A stretch of 64,000 nucleotides of DNA from Scleromitrula shiraiana (GCA_028455995.1 JABELC010000012.1:1178001-1242000); one strand, 5' to 3'. Shown: positions 10,427 to 22,494, counted from the stretch's first letter. The notes: generated from the sequence alone by a model not told the origin. Numbers and translations: made by a program.

Positions 10427-12840
10427 ATGCCCGATCATGATGGATTAATGAGGATTTTCTGGCCGAGGGATATACCAAAGAGTGATTCACCCGGAATAAT
10501 AGTTGGCTGGAGGAATTCTGGACTCGATGTATTTGTGGTAGCAATTTTGGAAGATGTTGAAGTGAGTAGCGTTGACGCTATGAACATACGGTTGACTGAT
10601 GTTATGGCAGGCGCGCAGCGTAGAGAATGCTTTAAAAGTAGGTACTTTGTTCCGAAATGCAAGCCATCCGATCGAACGAATATACGAGCTATGTGGACAA
10701 TCCTCATTGCAAGTCTTGGGCTTGGTAAATTCACCCAAGGCAGAGGTCGATAATCTTCAAATGCGTGCAACTACGGGATCGGCATATAAACTACCTCAAA
10801 TATCTTGTGCTCGAGCGTCCACAATTCAGATAGTAATGTTCGATCGACCTTTACCCAACAGAATGCAATACATTTCATTAAAACCGATTTCGTTAGCTCT
10901 AGGGGATAAGGCCGAAATGACATTTCATGCACCAGGGAGTGTTGATGCCGAAGAAGAACGAGAAGAGATGAGACAGAGAAAGAAGACCCAAGAATTGGTG
11001 GAAAAGTTGAAATATCATTCTGTGGTAAAACATCCACCATCACAAAAGGAGCTTGCTTTACCAAGAATTGTCAACCAAATCAATTGTGCTTGGGAGGTAC
11101 ATCAACTTTTGCAGAAGAATATCTCACTGGTAGGAGCTCGGTCCAGGAGAAGCTTAAGCGTATCGGAAAGGGTGGTCGAATCTGCAACTACAATGCGTGA
11201 CTTTGTTCTAGTGGCAATTTGGCAAGTGATATCTCTTTACATCTATCCGGTCATTAGACGTGGATTCGTGATAGGCCTTATATGCCATAGATTTGTCGCT
11301 GAGGCCCTGCTCTTGGTTCTGGAATGGCGAGCAAAGCCAGATTATGCAGCTTTGAAAGACATTTCTGCAACGGCTCAGCAAGTTGAGATTCGCTTGCAGC
11401 AATTCTGTTACTGGCCTATGCAATATGTTACATTGCGCAAACGTAAAAGAGATTGGAGCAGTGTGACGACTAGCCATCCAGACTACATCAGATTTTATAA
11501 CAGTCTATGGCTTGTTGCAAATGACGTGATCATTGGTATTGCACTTGGGTCCTATATAATCGACAATTCTGGCTGGGTGGCCGAAAAAATCAGTGAGATA
11601 CTGAGTACGTATTCAATAGCAGCTTTGCAAGTTACTATAACTTGGTTGATGGACTGGCCTGCCGGTTTGAAACTTAATACTGAGTTGGCTGCTTTTCTTG
11701 GAGACTTGTTCCTGTGGGTCATTGATCATTGGTCAAGTATGTATGCACCTTCTCTGCTATTCTGGTTCTAGTTAATTAATTTTCATAGGTTGCATTGAAG
11801 CTTTACGGCCAGTGTTGCCTCATGTTATATGGTTTATTGGCTTCTCCAGTTTCGCTGGTGCTAGTATGCCAATTGCTCTCTTCTCCGACTTACTCTCCAT
11901 ATTAACGTTACACATCTACTCGTTCTACATGGCATCCGCGCGAATATTCAATTGGCAATACACAATTCTACTCTCCTTGTTTCAGCTATTTCGCGGCAAG
12001 AAGCATAACGTTCTTCGAAAACGTATAGATTCCTGCGATTATGATCTCGATCAATTGCTACTCGGAACGATATTATTCACCTTACTCTTTTTCCTTCTAC
12101 CAACAGTAATTGTATTTTATTTAACGTTTGCATGTGCGCGCATGGCGATTATATCTTTGAAGGCTGCTTTAGATACATTACTGGCGTGTTTAAACCACTT
12201 TCCACTTTTTGCTTTGATGTTACGACTTAAAGACTCGCAACGACTACCAGGTTTGTCATCCCTCCCCCCTATTTCTTTTGATTAAACATACTAATTGACA
12301 TAGGTGGCATTCGTTTCGAACTTCGAGATACCCAACAACTAGCCAACCAAATACCCAATACCCCCTCCCCCCCACCAACATCCTACATCTACCTCAAAGT
12401 ATGTCAGCTCATCCCTCCCATAAATCATTCCTACTAACATCCCCCCCAACTAGTCCGTCCCCCTAACCTTCCGCGCCATGTTCCACCAATACTTCCAACT
12501 GGGCCACCGCATCCGCAAACACTACGCCTCCCCGCGCGTGCTCCTGTGTCTCGCAACCGGCAAATTCGTGCCCCCCATCCACCGCAAAAATCTCTACTCG
12601 CTGCAGTATAGCATGCTTCCGGCAAGGAGAGCTGGGATTCGCGATATGTGGATTGCGTTGACGGCGGGGGGTGGGAAGGAGGATGGGAGGGATGGGAATG
12701 GGAATGCGAAGGAGAGGGATAGGAGGAGGGGGGCGGGCTGGATTAATGGGAATGGGGGGGTGTCGGGGTTGGGGGTGGGTGTGAATGGGGGGTTGAGGAG
12801 GGGGAATGGGTATATGGCTAGGAGAGGTGGGGGGTATTAG
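10427..12840 (+). CDS. GPI1: GPI-GlcNAc transferase subunit Gpi1 / PIG-Q
   Basis: Exons 10427-10561, 10611-11736, 11789-12250, 12304-12398 and 12454-12840 give about 734 residues. The N-terminus has the family signature MRIFWPRDIP followed by IIVGWRNSGLDVFVVAILEDVE. The central and C-terminal parts hold the multi-helix PIG-Q domain, from about residue 235 to 640. Gpi1 is a subunit of the ER enzyme that adds GlcNAc to phosphatidylinositol, the first step of GPI-anchor synthesis. The motif FRAMFHQYFQLGHRIRKHY and the following YSLQYSMLPARRAG match the end of the domain. The final 65 residues are an unusual Gly/Arg/Asn-rich tail encoded by a very G-rich strand. Introns are 49-55 nt. ATG 10427 was chosen; an in-frame ATG 21 bases later is also possible. 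Confidence 0.93.
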
Positions 12841-14213
12841 GGTTATGAGCTAACCGGTGGATCGATCGATCGTCTTGATTTGGGTGGGGTGGAGTGCACT
12901 TGGATGGAGGGAATGAGTAAATGAAGGGGGATTTTTGTATATATGATTGGAATGGATGGACAGGTCGAGGGGGCTGGGAAAAACCAAAATAGGAAGGGAG
13001 TGATGGGCAGGGGAGTGGAAAATTTGGCAGCTTGCTAGGTGTGTTTGTATGTACTGTATGTAGATACGGATTACTTGATGATTAATAATATATTAAAATA
13101 TAGAAATTTTGATTCATTTTGGAGATTGATAATGGATGAGTTTGGGGCTGGCTTGGCTTGGACTGGATTGGACTGGATTGGATTGGATTGGAGCCCTGGG
13201 TTAGGTATTATTGTGAGATTGGAATCGAAAAGTTATAGATTTTATTGAGTGTGATTTGGTTGGGTCTAGTTGTGTTGGTTATTGATGGTTTAGATCATGG
13301 GAGATTGTTTGGTTAGTTAGTGGTGGAGTGGTTGGATAAGTGATGGGATGGGATGTTTGATCATATGGTGGAGTGGCCAAATAAATGATGTTGTGCTCAA
13401 TAAAGTTGTGTGGTGGTCAATCAGTAGGTGCAGTGTTTGAATGACTGCTGGAGTGGTCAATCAGTAGGTGGAGTGGTTAATCAATAGGTACAGTGTTCAA
13501 ATAACTGGCAGAGTGGTCAATCGATTGGCGGAGTGGTTAATCAACTAGTGCAGTGGTCAATCGCCTGATGGAGTGTTCGAACAAATAAGGTTATGGTCAA
13601 AATCATCCTGATATGGTTGAAGAGAGGGTTCTATTTTGAAGTGACATATGCTACATATATTGAGTTCCAATGTCTATCTATATCTTCTATAGATATCAAG
13701 ATTGAATTAGCTCTAGAGGTATTTCAATATTGGCATTCTGGATAAACATTTGCTCAAAACATGTCTTAATGTCTACATTTCAAACCGGTATTCAGAATGA
13801 ATTCGGATAAAGCATATTTGAATGTTTACTTTTTGAACAGACATTGAGAATTGGATTAGCAAAGAAGCAACTTGTAAAATATCTTCAGGTTGTACAATCT
13901 GAATGATGTACGATCTAATTTGATATTAAGCAATATGAGTACTGTATTGCCTATTTTTGTACAGAAAAATTGATGGGTTGTGTTGTTCTATATTGTATAT
14001 TATATTATTTTGTCTCGTTGTGTTTCCTATCTGAGATCATATGTACATCTTATAACACATCAGGTTTGCAGAGCGCCAACCAACCAGCCAGCCAGTCAGC
14101 CAGATCCAGCCATCCATCCGATGCTCTACAATCCTTATGTTTGGCCCCTTCTTTCCTTTTTGCCAAACGCCAACCAATCCAAATACCATTCATCAATATA
14201 TACATAAACAAAC
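12841..14213. other. Convergent intergenic region GPI1 / MSH2 holding a 20-bp satellite
   Basis: The first 200 bases stay G-rich like the GPI1 end, and a GGATT-type repeat occurs at about 13155-13190. A diverged 20-bp tandem array follows at about 13325-13605. The remainder is AT-rich. The short frames near 13970-14227 are not convincing. Confidence 0.65.
13325..13605. repeat. Diverged 20-bp tandem repeat array
   Basis: Units such as GTCAATCAGTAGGTGGAGTG, GTTAATCAATAGGTACAGTG and TTCAAATAACTGGCAGAGTG follow one another at an exact 20-base spacing. They are clearest from 13414 to 13575. The edges decay into GTTGGATAAGTGATG-like sequence. Unit identity is roughly 65-85 percent, judged by eye. 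The array is non-coding and lies between two convergent genes. Confidence 0.85.
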
Positions 14214-17102
14214 CTACAAAGCCTTAATGCTCTTGAAAAATGGATTGCCCAACAATCTCTCATCACCAGCCACTAATTCTCTTAACAGTCCAATTTTCTC
14301 CTCCTTCCCCATCCCCTCCTTAGCATCAACCTCACTCTTCCACTTCTTCAAAACCTCCTTCAACAACGCACTACCCTCCTCCACATCTTCCTTCTTCACC
14401 GACTCCCCCACACCCAAGCCATCCACACCCCCCTTTGACGCACCCCCAAAATCCTCCAATTCCCCCGCCTTCCGCCTAGCCATCCCAATCACCTTCTCCG
14501 GGAACTTAACCAACTCCGCTACATGAATTCCAAAACTCTGGTCACAGATGCCCTCTTCAACTTTATAAAGAAGCGTAACCTCCCTCTTACTATTTTCTCG
14601 ATCCTTCGTCCCCAATCCTGAATCAATATGCGCCACAACATGTAAATTCTTGACCTGAGGAAAATTCTCCACCAACGCCGTCAATTCATGGAAATGCGTC
14701 GCAAACATACTAAAAGCGCCTATTTCCCTAACGATATACTCGGAAATAGCCCACGCGAGTCCAAATCCATCATATGTACTCGTACCTCTTCCCAATTCAT
14801 CGATGATGACGAGGGATTCGGACGTTGCGGATTTGAGAATATTGGCCGTTTCTAACATTTCCGCCATGAAGGTTGAGACGCCTTTGAGTTGCGAATCGGA
14901 GGCTCCTACGCGGGCGAGTATGCAGTCGAAGATTGTGAGTTCGGCTTCGGAACAGGGGACGAAGCAGCCGATTTGTGCCATGAGGGCTATAACGCCTACC
15001 ATTCTTATGTAGCTAGACTTCCCGCCCATGTTCGGGCCGGTAATAATAAGGAAAGAGGAGGTATCGCGAGCCAAGGAGACATCGTTGGCAATGAATTGAA
15101 TATCATCTTGCATTTCCATACAAGGGTGACGAGCTTCTTTGAGGATAGTGGACCCAGTTCCGCGAGGGTGCATCGTGGGACGGATGTAAGATGTGGGGGC
15201 ATGGACGGAAGTATGGGCGAGAGAAATGATGACGTCGAGGTGGGCGAGGATAGAGGCGAGGGATTCAAGGACTGGACAGTAAGAGGCAGCTACGGAGACC
15301 ACTTCGTTGACGAGGCTGGACTGAGTGCGATTGTAGTTTTCGGAAAGTTGGTCGAATTCTCGACGGATAGATAGGAGTTTGGCAGTGGTGAAGTAGACAC
15401 CGTTCTTTTGGGTCGTGCATTCTTTATATTTGGATTTATTACGGATGGAAGAGGCCTCGGCTCGCGTAAGACGCATGCACCAGCCGTGGATTTTGTGATT
15501 TTCGAGAAAAAGCTTCTTGTCGATTTCTGTATCAAGATCATGGCTGACTGCTCGGTGTTCTTGATCCATTTCATACTTCAGCTTGTCCAGCTTTCTTCTG
15601 ATCATTTTGAGACCATCATCGAACTCTGGTTTGATGATATACTCGTGGTTGTCCATAGCTTCGAGATCCACGGTTGTCTCGACCATCTCTGCTAATTTTG
15701 CGAGACTATCGCTATACTCACGGAGTTTAATAGTATACGCTTCTTCGAGGGGATCCTTATACTGCTCATCCATAACACTCTCAAGAGTGTTGATTAACCC
15801 AGGTAATCGAATGACAACTTGATATGCTCTAACAACATCCTCAAGATTCGCCAACTTCTTCTGGAATCTCTTTGCAAGTCGATATAAATCTGGTATTGAT
15901 CGCATGTGTTCTTCTTGTATAGTCTGTCTCAGTTCCGTATCTTCAACAAAAGCTTCCACCAATTGTTGCCTTTTTACAATCTCGTCCAAGTTCATTAACG
16001 GCTGCTTCAACCACTGCGCAAGAAGTCTGCCGCCAACTGGAGTTCTGCAGTGATTGAGTAACCCATACAGTGACATTGTTTTTGATCCATCTCTGGGGCC
16101 TGGCATGAGATTGAGAGCTTTCAGCGCGGGTGCATCCAGCTTCATGAACTGCGATAGATCATGCTGATAAAGTTGATATTGTCCAAAATTTGAGTTATCA
16201 TGCAATACCCCCAAATACTTGATTAGAGCTGCCGCTGCACCCATGGCAAGTTTCAACTCTGTTTGTGGGAGAGTTCCTGCCGATTTCTCATCCTTCAAAA
16301 GTCTCGCAAGATCTTGATCAATATCCTTGGTTCCAAAATCTCCTCCGGCTCGTTCAGAAATCGCACAACCACAACTATCAATAATTGACCTGAGCTTTGC
16401 CAATTCCGTGTCCTTAGTTGTCCTATCAACTTGTACCAAGCATTCCTTCACTCCTAATTGGATAAGTAAAGACTCAAAATTCGAAAATAAATCGTTATCG
16501 AGAAACTCGCTGACCCCCAATTCTCGGACACTGGCATCAGCAAAACATACACCAATGTTTCTTGCATCGGCCTTTGCAGATACCTTGACAGCCAGAATGA
16601 TTGGTGCGGCATCGGCAGATCCTCCAAGTTCTTCTTCGACATCTTGTAGATTTCCAGGAGATGCCTGCTTTATAACTTTCCAGTTCATTCGTCCACTAGT
16701 CTCCCATACTTCAACTCTCTTCCCTAATTTGAATAACGCTTCTCGGAGGAAATTCCTATAAACTGTCATAGTCATAGTAACTGAAGGCAATCCGGAGGAA
16801 TCATTTCGACCAAGCTGTCTTAAGACTGAATTGGTTTTGTAGATCTGGTAGGGTTAGACATACACTTTTCATAGAGAGAAAGAAGCTTACAGTTGTGGCA
16901 ATAAATGATGCATCCTCACCGTGTGCAGTATAATAATCTCCTCGGTCAAATATTCTGATTGTGTCGGTATCCTTTCTAGGTAAGTTCTTGAAGAACTTGA
17001 TAAATCCGCCTTCATCATCAACCTAATATAGAATGTCAGTTCAGTATATAATAACCTTGATAATTTTGAGTAGCTTACCTTAAGCTCAGGGCGAGAAGAC
17101 AT
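14214..17102 (-). CDS. MSH2: DNA mismatch repair protein Msh2
   Basis: Exons 17079-17102, 16891-17022 and 14214-16844 give about 928 residues, the usual length. All MutS parts are present: mismatch-recognition domain I, connector, lever/clamp region, and a C-terminal ABC ATPase. The Walker A motif TGPNMGGKSSY is near residue 655 and the Walker B segment DELGRGTSTYDG near 732, with the following ATHFHEL. Msh2 pairs with Msh6 or Msh3 to find mismatches and small loops. Introns are 56 and 46 nt, both near the start. The N-terminal MSSRPELK plus VDDEGGFIKFF matches the family. The last 70 codons are strongly G-biased. MSH2 is divergent from TRM10. EXO1, its repair partner, is 43 kb away in the same window. 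Confidence 0.97.
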
Positions 17103-17333
17103 TTTGAGAAACTTCCTTGAGCAAGTGATATATGAAGAAAATCAGAATTCAGAATTCAAAATCAAGCAGACTACACGATAATTCTGATAGGCGAAAGGAG
17201 ACGCGACGTGAAGTACGCTAGTCCTTATGTGCTACATATTCGCGTTTTGCCAGGGCGGTCAAGTAAAATCAATTTAATTGCTCGGCCTAAGAATTTATAC
17301 TTGGTCGAAATAAAACAACCAATTCCTGCAAAA
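17103..17333. promoter_or_regulatory. Shared divergent promoter, MSH2 / TRM10
   Basis: Only 231 bp separate the two start codons. A motif AGGAGACGCGACGTG sits at 17196-17210, and the ACGCG core resembles the MCB cell-cycle element known to drive many S-phase repair genes. That reading is an inference from one motif. Confidence 0.45.
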
Positions 17334-18857
17334 ATGTCCGACATTGATGAAAGACCATTAAAGATTCGCAAGCTTGGATCCACTGAAGAACCTCCAGCTT
17401 CCAACATCTCCGACGTTATCGACTCTACAGAGCAAACTACTACCTCAGCTGAGCACGATAGTCTAGAAGCTCAGAATGGCCCCACCAATGGTGACTCCAA
17501 CAATACTGAAACTACCTCCGAAGCCCAACCTGCACTCTCCAAGAACCAATTAAAGAAACTAAAGAAATCCCAAGCATGGGAAGCTCAAAAAGCCCACAGA
17601 ACTGAATTTCGAAGAACAAAAAGGCGCGAACGTGCCGCTCGCAAAGCCGTCGCCAAAGCAGATGGACTTATCCCACCCCCACCACCTGCCGACTCACGCC
17701 GACCACAACAAGTTCCTATATCCTTTCTACTAGATTGTGATTTTGAATCATATATGACAGAGAAAGAGATTATAAGTTTAACGGCACAGGTTACAAGATG
17801 TTATAGTGATAACAGGACGGCTAAATATAGGGGACATATGGGGATTAGTGGATGGGGAGGGAAGATGAGGGAGAGGTTTGAGACGGTTTTAGGGGGACAT
17901 TACAAGGGATGGAAGGGTGTGAAGTTTTTAGAGGAGGGGTGGGTCGAGGCGGGAAAGACTATGGATGAACTCATGAGAGGGAAAGAAGGGGGAAAGATTA
18001 TGGGTGCGTTGGCTACTGAGAATGGACTTGAGGATCAAGATCCCAGGAAAATGAAGAGAAAAGCTGCCGATACTACTGCGATGGAAGGAGTTATCGAAAA
18101 CAATACAGAAACCCCCAGCTCCTCTGAGAAAGAACCAGTTGTGGATATTGCGCTATCCACAGATCAAGGGGAGTCCAATTCTCCCCAATCGTTGGAAGCC
18201 CCTCTTCCAGAAGGCAAAATCGAGAACACAGCAGACAGGCCGACATCTGCGCAATCTAAATTACCTAACTTATCTTCAGGAGAGCAAGTTTCGGGAACTA
18301 CAGAAGCTATACCAACAGAACCAATCTCAGAACCCCAAGCCGAAGTAACAGGTGCAACAACTCCACCGAAACTAGTTTATTTATCATCGGATTCCGAGAA
18401 CACACTTACCACACTATCACCCTATACAACCTACGTCATCGGCGGAATAGTGGACAAAAACCGACATAAGGGGTTGTGCTATAAAAGAGCCTGTGATGCC
18501 GGAATCCCTACAGCTAAATTACCCATTGGGGAGTTTATGACAATTCAGGGTCGCACTGTGTTAACAGTGAACCATGTGACGGAGATTATGATCCGGTGGT
18601 TAGAGACTGGAGATTGGGGAGAAGCATTCGTAAAAGTCATTCCAAAACGGAAGGAAGCAAAATTGAGGGGTAAGGGAACAGATGGAAAGGCGGAGAATGA
18701 GGCGACCGAAGAGGCACATAGTGATAATGTGAGTGAGGATGATGAGGAGGGAGGAGTATTCCTGGGGACGAACTGTGACCTAGAAGAGGAGGAAGTAGAG
18801 ACCAACGGAAAAAATAATACCACAATGAGAGTACCATCAGAAGTAGTAGAGAACTAG
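17334..18857 (+). CDS. TRM10: tRNA (guanine-9-N1)-methyltransferase Trm10
   Basis: A single exon of about 507 residues. The N-terminus is acidic then lysine-rich (KNQLKKLKKSQAWEAQ), the tRNA-binding region. The SPOUT-fold methyltransferase follows with FLLDCDFESYMTEKE and LGGHYKGWKGVKFLEE, then YVIGGIVDKNRHKGLCYKRA, where the aspartate of GGIVD is the expected catalytic residue. The end of the domain is LPIGEFMTIQGRTVLTVNHV and GDWGEAFVKVIPKRK. Trm10 methylates G9 of several tRNAs using SAM. An acidic, low-complexity insert of roughly 130 residues splits the domain between KFLEE and LVYLSSD, making the protein longer than yeast Trm10 (293 residues). I start at ATG 17334 because the frame upstream is open but contains no ATG. 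The 3' end is 124 bp from the convergent MIS14 gene. Confidence 0.93.
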   Translation: MSDIDERPLKIRKLGSTEEPPASNISDVIDSTEQTTTSAEHDSLEAQNGPTNGDSNNTETTSEAQPALSKNQLKKLKKSQAWEAQKAHRTEFRRTKRRERAARKAVAKADGLIPPPPPADSRRPQQVPISFLLDCDFESYMTEKEIISLTAQVTRCYSDNRTAKYRGHMGISGWGGKMRERFETVLGGHYKGWKGVKFLEEGWVEAGKTMDELMRGKEGGKIMGALATENGLEDQDPRKMKRKAADTTAMEGVIENNTETPSSSEKEPVVDIALSTDQGESNSPQSLEAPLPEGKIENTADRPTSAQSKLPNLSSGEQVSGTTEAIPTEPISEPQAEVTGATTPPKLVYLSSDSENTLTTLSPYTTYVIGGIVDKNRHKGLCYKRACDAGIPTAKLPIGEFMTIQGRTVLTVNHVTEIMIRWLETGDWGEAFVKVIPKRKEAKLRGKGTDGKAENEATEEAHSDNVSEDDEEGGVFLGTNCDLEEEEVETNGKNNTTMRVPSEVVEN

Positions 18858-18981
18858 ATAAAATAATCAAACATCCTACCCAATTGAAACATAACTACCG
18901 GGTATATTTTCCGTCTTCATAGTCGAAGACTACGCCAAAACTCCAATTTTCTCAATATTATAATTTCCACCGACTACCCGC

Positions 18982-19732
18982 TCAGCCCTTCCTCCCAGAT
19001 CCCCGCACGTATTCCTCGGCCTTAGCTGCCCTATCCTTCCTCGCTCCCACCTCTGGCAACTTTCTCTCCAAGCCCTCCAATCCACTTACTGCCTTTTCCC
19101 AATCTGCCTTCACATCATCCTGCCTATCCAATTTCCCCTTGCCTACCAGCACAGTTCCATCTTCATCTCTTCCTAATTTGCCCCTCTCTTCAATCAATTT
19201 CTCGTCCTCTTCTACAGCCTTCTTCCACGCCCCCTCCCTTTCCACCACCTTCCCAGGCACATTTCTCCTCAGTGCTGCGATCTGCTCTACCAACCCCTCT
19301 TCCTTGATCGCCAAAGCCTTAGCCCTTTCCCATAGCTTCGCATCAAAGGGCTCATGCTCTTCTTTCTCCTCCACTATATTTCCATCTTTGAAGGAATCTT
19401 TCGATAAGGCTGCGTTAAGGAGATTGTCGGATGGGGGCAGTCCATTTATGGAGATATTGAGAGCAGCGGAGTAGAATGTTTTAGATATATACTGAATTAA
19501 AGTGTATTCATTAGTGATCATGGTATTGAGATGATACAATAACTCGCGAAAAGAAGGAAGGAAAACATACCTCATCAACAATCTCCTCCACTAAATTTCT
19601 CATCGCATCCTCCCCTTCAATTGGAGGTAAATCTTTATCAATCCTTTCCCGGGCTGCGCGTTTCACATTCGTAATGAGATATTCTAAATCCTCTTGAGAT
19701 TGTAATTCGATTCTCCTTTGCTCTTCAGCCAT
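18982..19732 (-). CDS. MIS14: Mis14 / Nsl1 kinetochore subunit of the MIND complex
   Basis: Two exons, 19571-19732 and 18982-19491, flank a 79-nt intron (GTATGT donor, TTCAG acceptor) and give about 223 residues. The N-terminal IELQSQEDLEYLITNVKRAA, the conserved stretch MRNLVEEIVDEYI and the ISINGLPPSD segment fit the Pfam Mis14 family as I know it. The remainder is charged helix, expected for the rod-like MIND complex (Mis12-Nnf1-Dsn1-Nsl1) that links centromeric chromatin to Ndc80. I chose ATG 19732, where the family similarity starts; the longer open frame to 19861 contains unrelated sequence. It is convergent with TRM10. Confidence 0.85.
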
Positions 19733-21610
19733 CTTTTTCCTTATTCGCAATTGCGTTTGGCTTGGATATTCTACAATCGTGGTTGCTGGTGAATAATTTA
19801 TATGCGCGCATTCATATACTTTATAATGGCGCGAATTGGAGGATTTTGAAGCTATTGACAATGCTTCTTGGTTCGTAATGCGAATCTTCTTTGCAAGTAT
19901 CTACTTTGTTTACATCGGAACAAATCATGGATGAAGCAAATGCCGGCGGCCGCTTTGCCGATCGATCAATTTCTTGAGAGTTCGAGCCTCTCACCAAATC
20001 AGACATGCAACAAAACTACCGGTGGACTGTAAATGTTCTGCCCACCCCCTAACATCAAACTCACTACACGTATACTCGTCCCAATAAAACCACATGGTTC
20101 TCTTTTAAATACAGGAATTCTTTCCTTATTTGATTGATAGCTCTGAATTTTATTACAGTCCAGTCATTTCAGTGTTCATCAAATTATTAGGCTTACAGTA
20201 CCGTGAGCACTGAGCATTGCACATATACATATGCAGATTTCGATGGGCGAATTCACGGCGATAGTGTATGGCAAATTCTAGAACGCTTAGCATTATGCGA
20301 TGTAGTTTATTGTCATTGCTAGGTTCTGGAACAGTCGATTGGCGTAGGAAAACGAGCATCATATATACCGAAAGATATGCGTCCATTTACGTCTCAATTC
20401 GAATAGTCAATTTGGACCAGGACATTGCGTGTCCATGGAACATACGCCACATAGGAACCGGATATGGCCAAGATACCATAGTACCAGGAACTTTTGTACA
20501 GAGGTTACCTTTAGATGGTCAGGCGCTGCCGCTGTGCTATTGACATCTTGATCAGATATGCAATGAGTTTGAAGTCCTCTTTAAATATTTTAATACCCAA
20601 CCCATTTCTATACAAAGATTGATATACTTTTTCTTGCAAATGAATTCGACTTCACCATGACTGGTCTTCGGATCATAAAATTATATGGTCACTACTGGAT
20701 GTTTATTTGTGATTTTGACATTAACAAATCCAATTGTTCCAATGAATCTCATCAGTCTATAATAAGTGAATAAATAACTTGAAGATCATTTAGTTTAAAT
20801 AAAGAACCAATAGAACTTGGTCTCTGACTTTTTTATTGCATATCTTAGTATGTGTTTCAGCCTTTAATAGACCTCGAAGCTTCTGGGAAGGAAACATTGC
20901 TCAGCTATGCAACAAAACCTTAGCTTTGTACTGATTGGTATAGATATACATCGAACACTTTTGAGCAACTATTCACCATCTCACTAAAAGGGTGTGCTAG
21001 TCTTCATTGGAAACACATGGACAGATATGTACTCATACTTGAGTACTTAAGTTCACAGCTCCTGCCGAAGTAAGCATTAGACATGCAAAAGATTCTTAAC
21101 TCTCAAGTAGAAGTATGTGTAGAGCCCAGCCCAACTTTTACAAAGTAAATGCATATGGAATGGAACAAAAGTATAAAAACTATCAGCGGGACTATCATTA
21201 TTGCCTTTCTTTCTTGCAATTTCTTTGGTCGATACCATAATATAAAGATACCTGGGTGTGTAATACCAAAGATAGTTCTATTTCAAAACAATATACAACT
21301 CATGATCGGAAGCATTGCACGATCTAGCATTAAGCATACAGAAGAGTTACATCAATAGATTGTCGCCAGCTGAATGGCGTAGGATTTGCCAATTCTCAAA
21401 ACAGAGCTATATCTGCAGAGACACTGTGCTGTGCCTGAGCCGCACTTTAATTCAACGAGATGTACGAGGATCTAAAAATCAACCCCGCAAATTTGACGGG
21501 TTATATGTTAATCCGTAAACAGTCAAAGTTATGTAAGCAGTGCAGTTACAGCTCAAATCGACCTGATATTTTTTGAAGCATAAGTCGCCAACTCTTTACA
21601 GTTGCCAAAG
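19733..21610. other. Intergenic, about 1.9 kb, no supported gene
   Basis: AT-rich sequence without a recognisable coding signal. Open frames at 20153-20386 and 20268-20543 overlap on opposite strands and have no domain. A NotI-like GCGGCCGC sits near 19947 in the otherwise AT-rich DNA upstream of MIS14. Confidence 0.6.
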
Positions 21611-22494
21611 ATGGCGGATCAACAGCCCAAGTAAGTAATGGTTCGAGAAGCTTTTGATATTGAATGTTTGTGTGTGCGCGAGAGACTGACTTCCGCTACA
21701 GAAAAGATAATGCGCCCACAAATCCTCGAGGCATACCATATGCACCGTTTGTCGACAAAGTCGAGGATTATGTCACCACCCGCGCCGATGTCGAAACCAC
21801 ATTAAAGAGCTTCCAGGAGATGATATCGTACGTTGCCTGTAAAAGCGGTTCGAATTTCGGCTCATTTTGGCATTAGGAAATATCAGTTCATGGAGGTCAA
21901 TCAACAACGAAGAGCTGCGGGGTTAAAGGACAAGATGCCTGATATCCAAAAGACTCTGGACACAGTACGATTCTTGAAGACAAGAAAGGTATGCCGGCTG
22001 TCTTGGGTCATTTAAACAGAAGTTAACATAAGTTGTTAGCCGGGCTCAGATCCAATAGAAACAACATTCGAGTTGAACGATACTCTCTATGCTAAGGCCA
22101 AGGTACCACCGACCGAAGAAGTTTACCTATGGTTAGGGGTATGTTTAAGATACGGACAAAAAGTCACAGCTCTGTGTTGACTGACGGGTTAGGCAAATGT
22201 TATGTTATCATATCCTATCGACGAGGCAGAAGAGCTTTTGTCGACGAGGCTTTCAGCCGCGAAGCAAAGTTTATCAAATTGTGAAGAGGATCTCGATTTC
22301 TTGAGAGAACAAATTACGGTAAGACCCTCCTCTCACGGGCCAAGCGGAGATTAGAAGCTTACGAAACATAATAGACTATGGAAGTTGCTACGGCTAGAGT
22401 ATACAATTGGGATGTTACGATGAAACGAAAAGAAAAGAACGAACAGGAGGCACAAGAAGAGAGCTCAGGAAAGAAAGGATCTCCTAATGGATGA
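21611..22494 (+). CDS. PAC10: Prefoldin subunit 3 (Pac10 / VBP1)
   Basis: Six exons (21611-21630, 21702-21827, 21877-21988, 22040-22138, 22193-22318, 22375-22494) give about 200 residues, the normal length. The product has the alpha-prefoldin layout: an N-terminal coiled coil from the segment VEDYVTTRADVETTLKSFQE, a central beta region with TTFELNDTLYAKAKVPPTEE and VYLWLGANVMLSYP, and a C-terminal coiled coil ending in a charged tail. Prefoldin hands unfolded actin and tubulin to the chaperonin CCT. Five introns in 880 bp make this one of the most intron-dense genes here. The start exon is only 20 nt, after the context CAAAG-ATG-GCG. Confidence 0.92.

Noticed and set aside
17208..17333. In-frame 42-codon basic N-terminal extension of TRM10 that looked like a mitochondrial targeting peptide
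   Set aside because: The extension has no ATG; it would need a GTG start. The first ATG, at 17334, has good context and fits the family.
20268..20543. 91-codon frame in the MIS14/PAC10 gap
   Set aside because: No domain, no consistent codon bias, and an opposite-strand frame of similar quality overlaps it.
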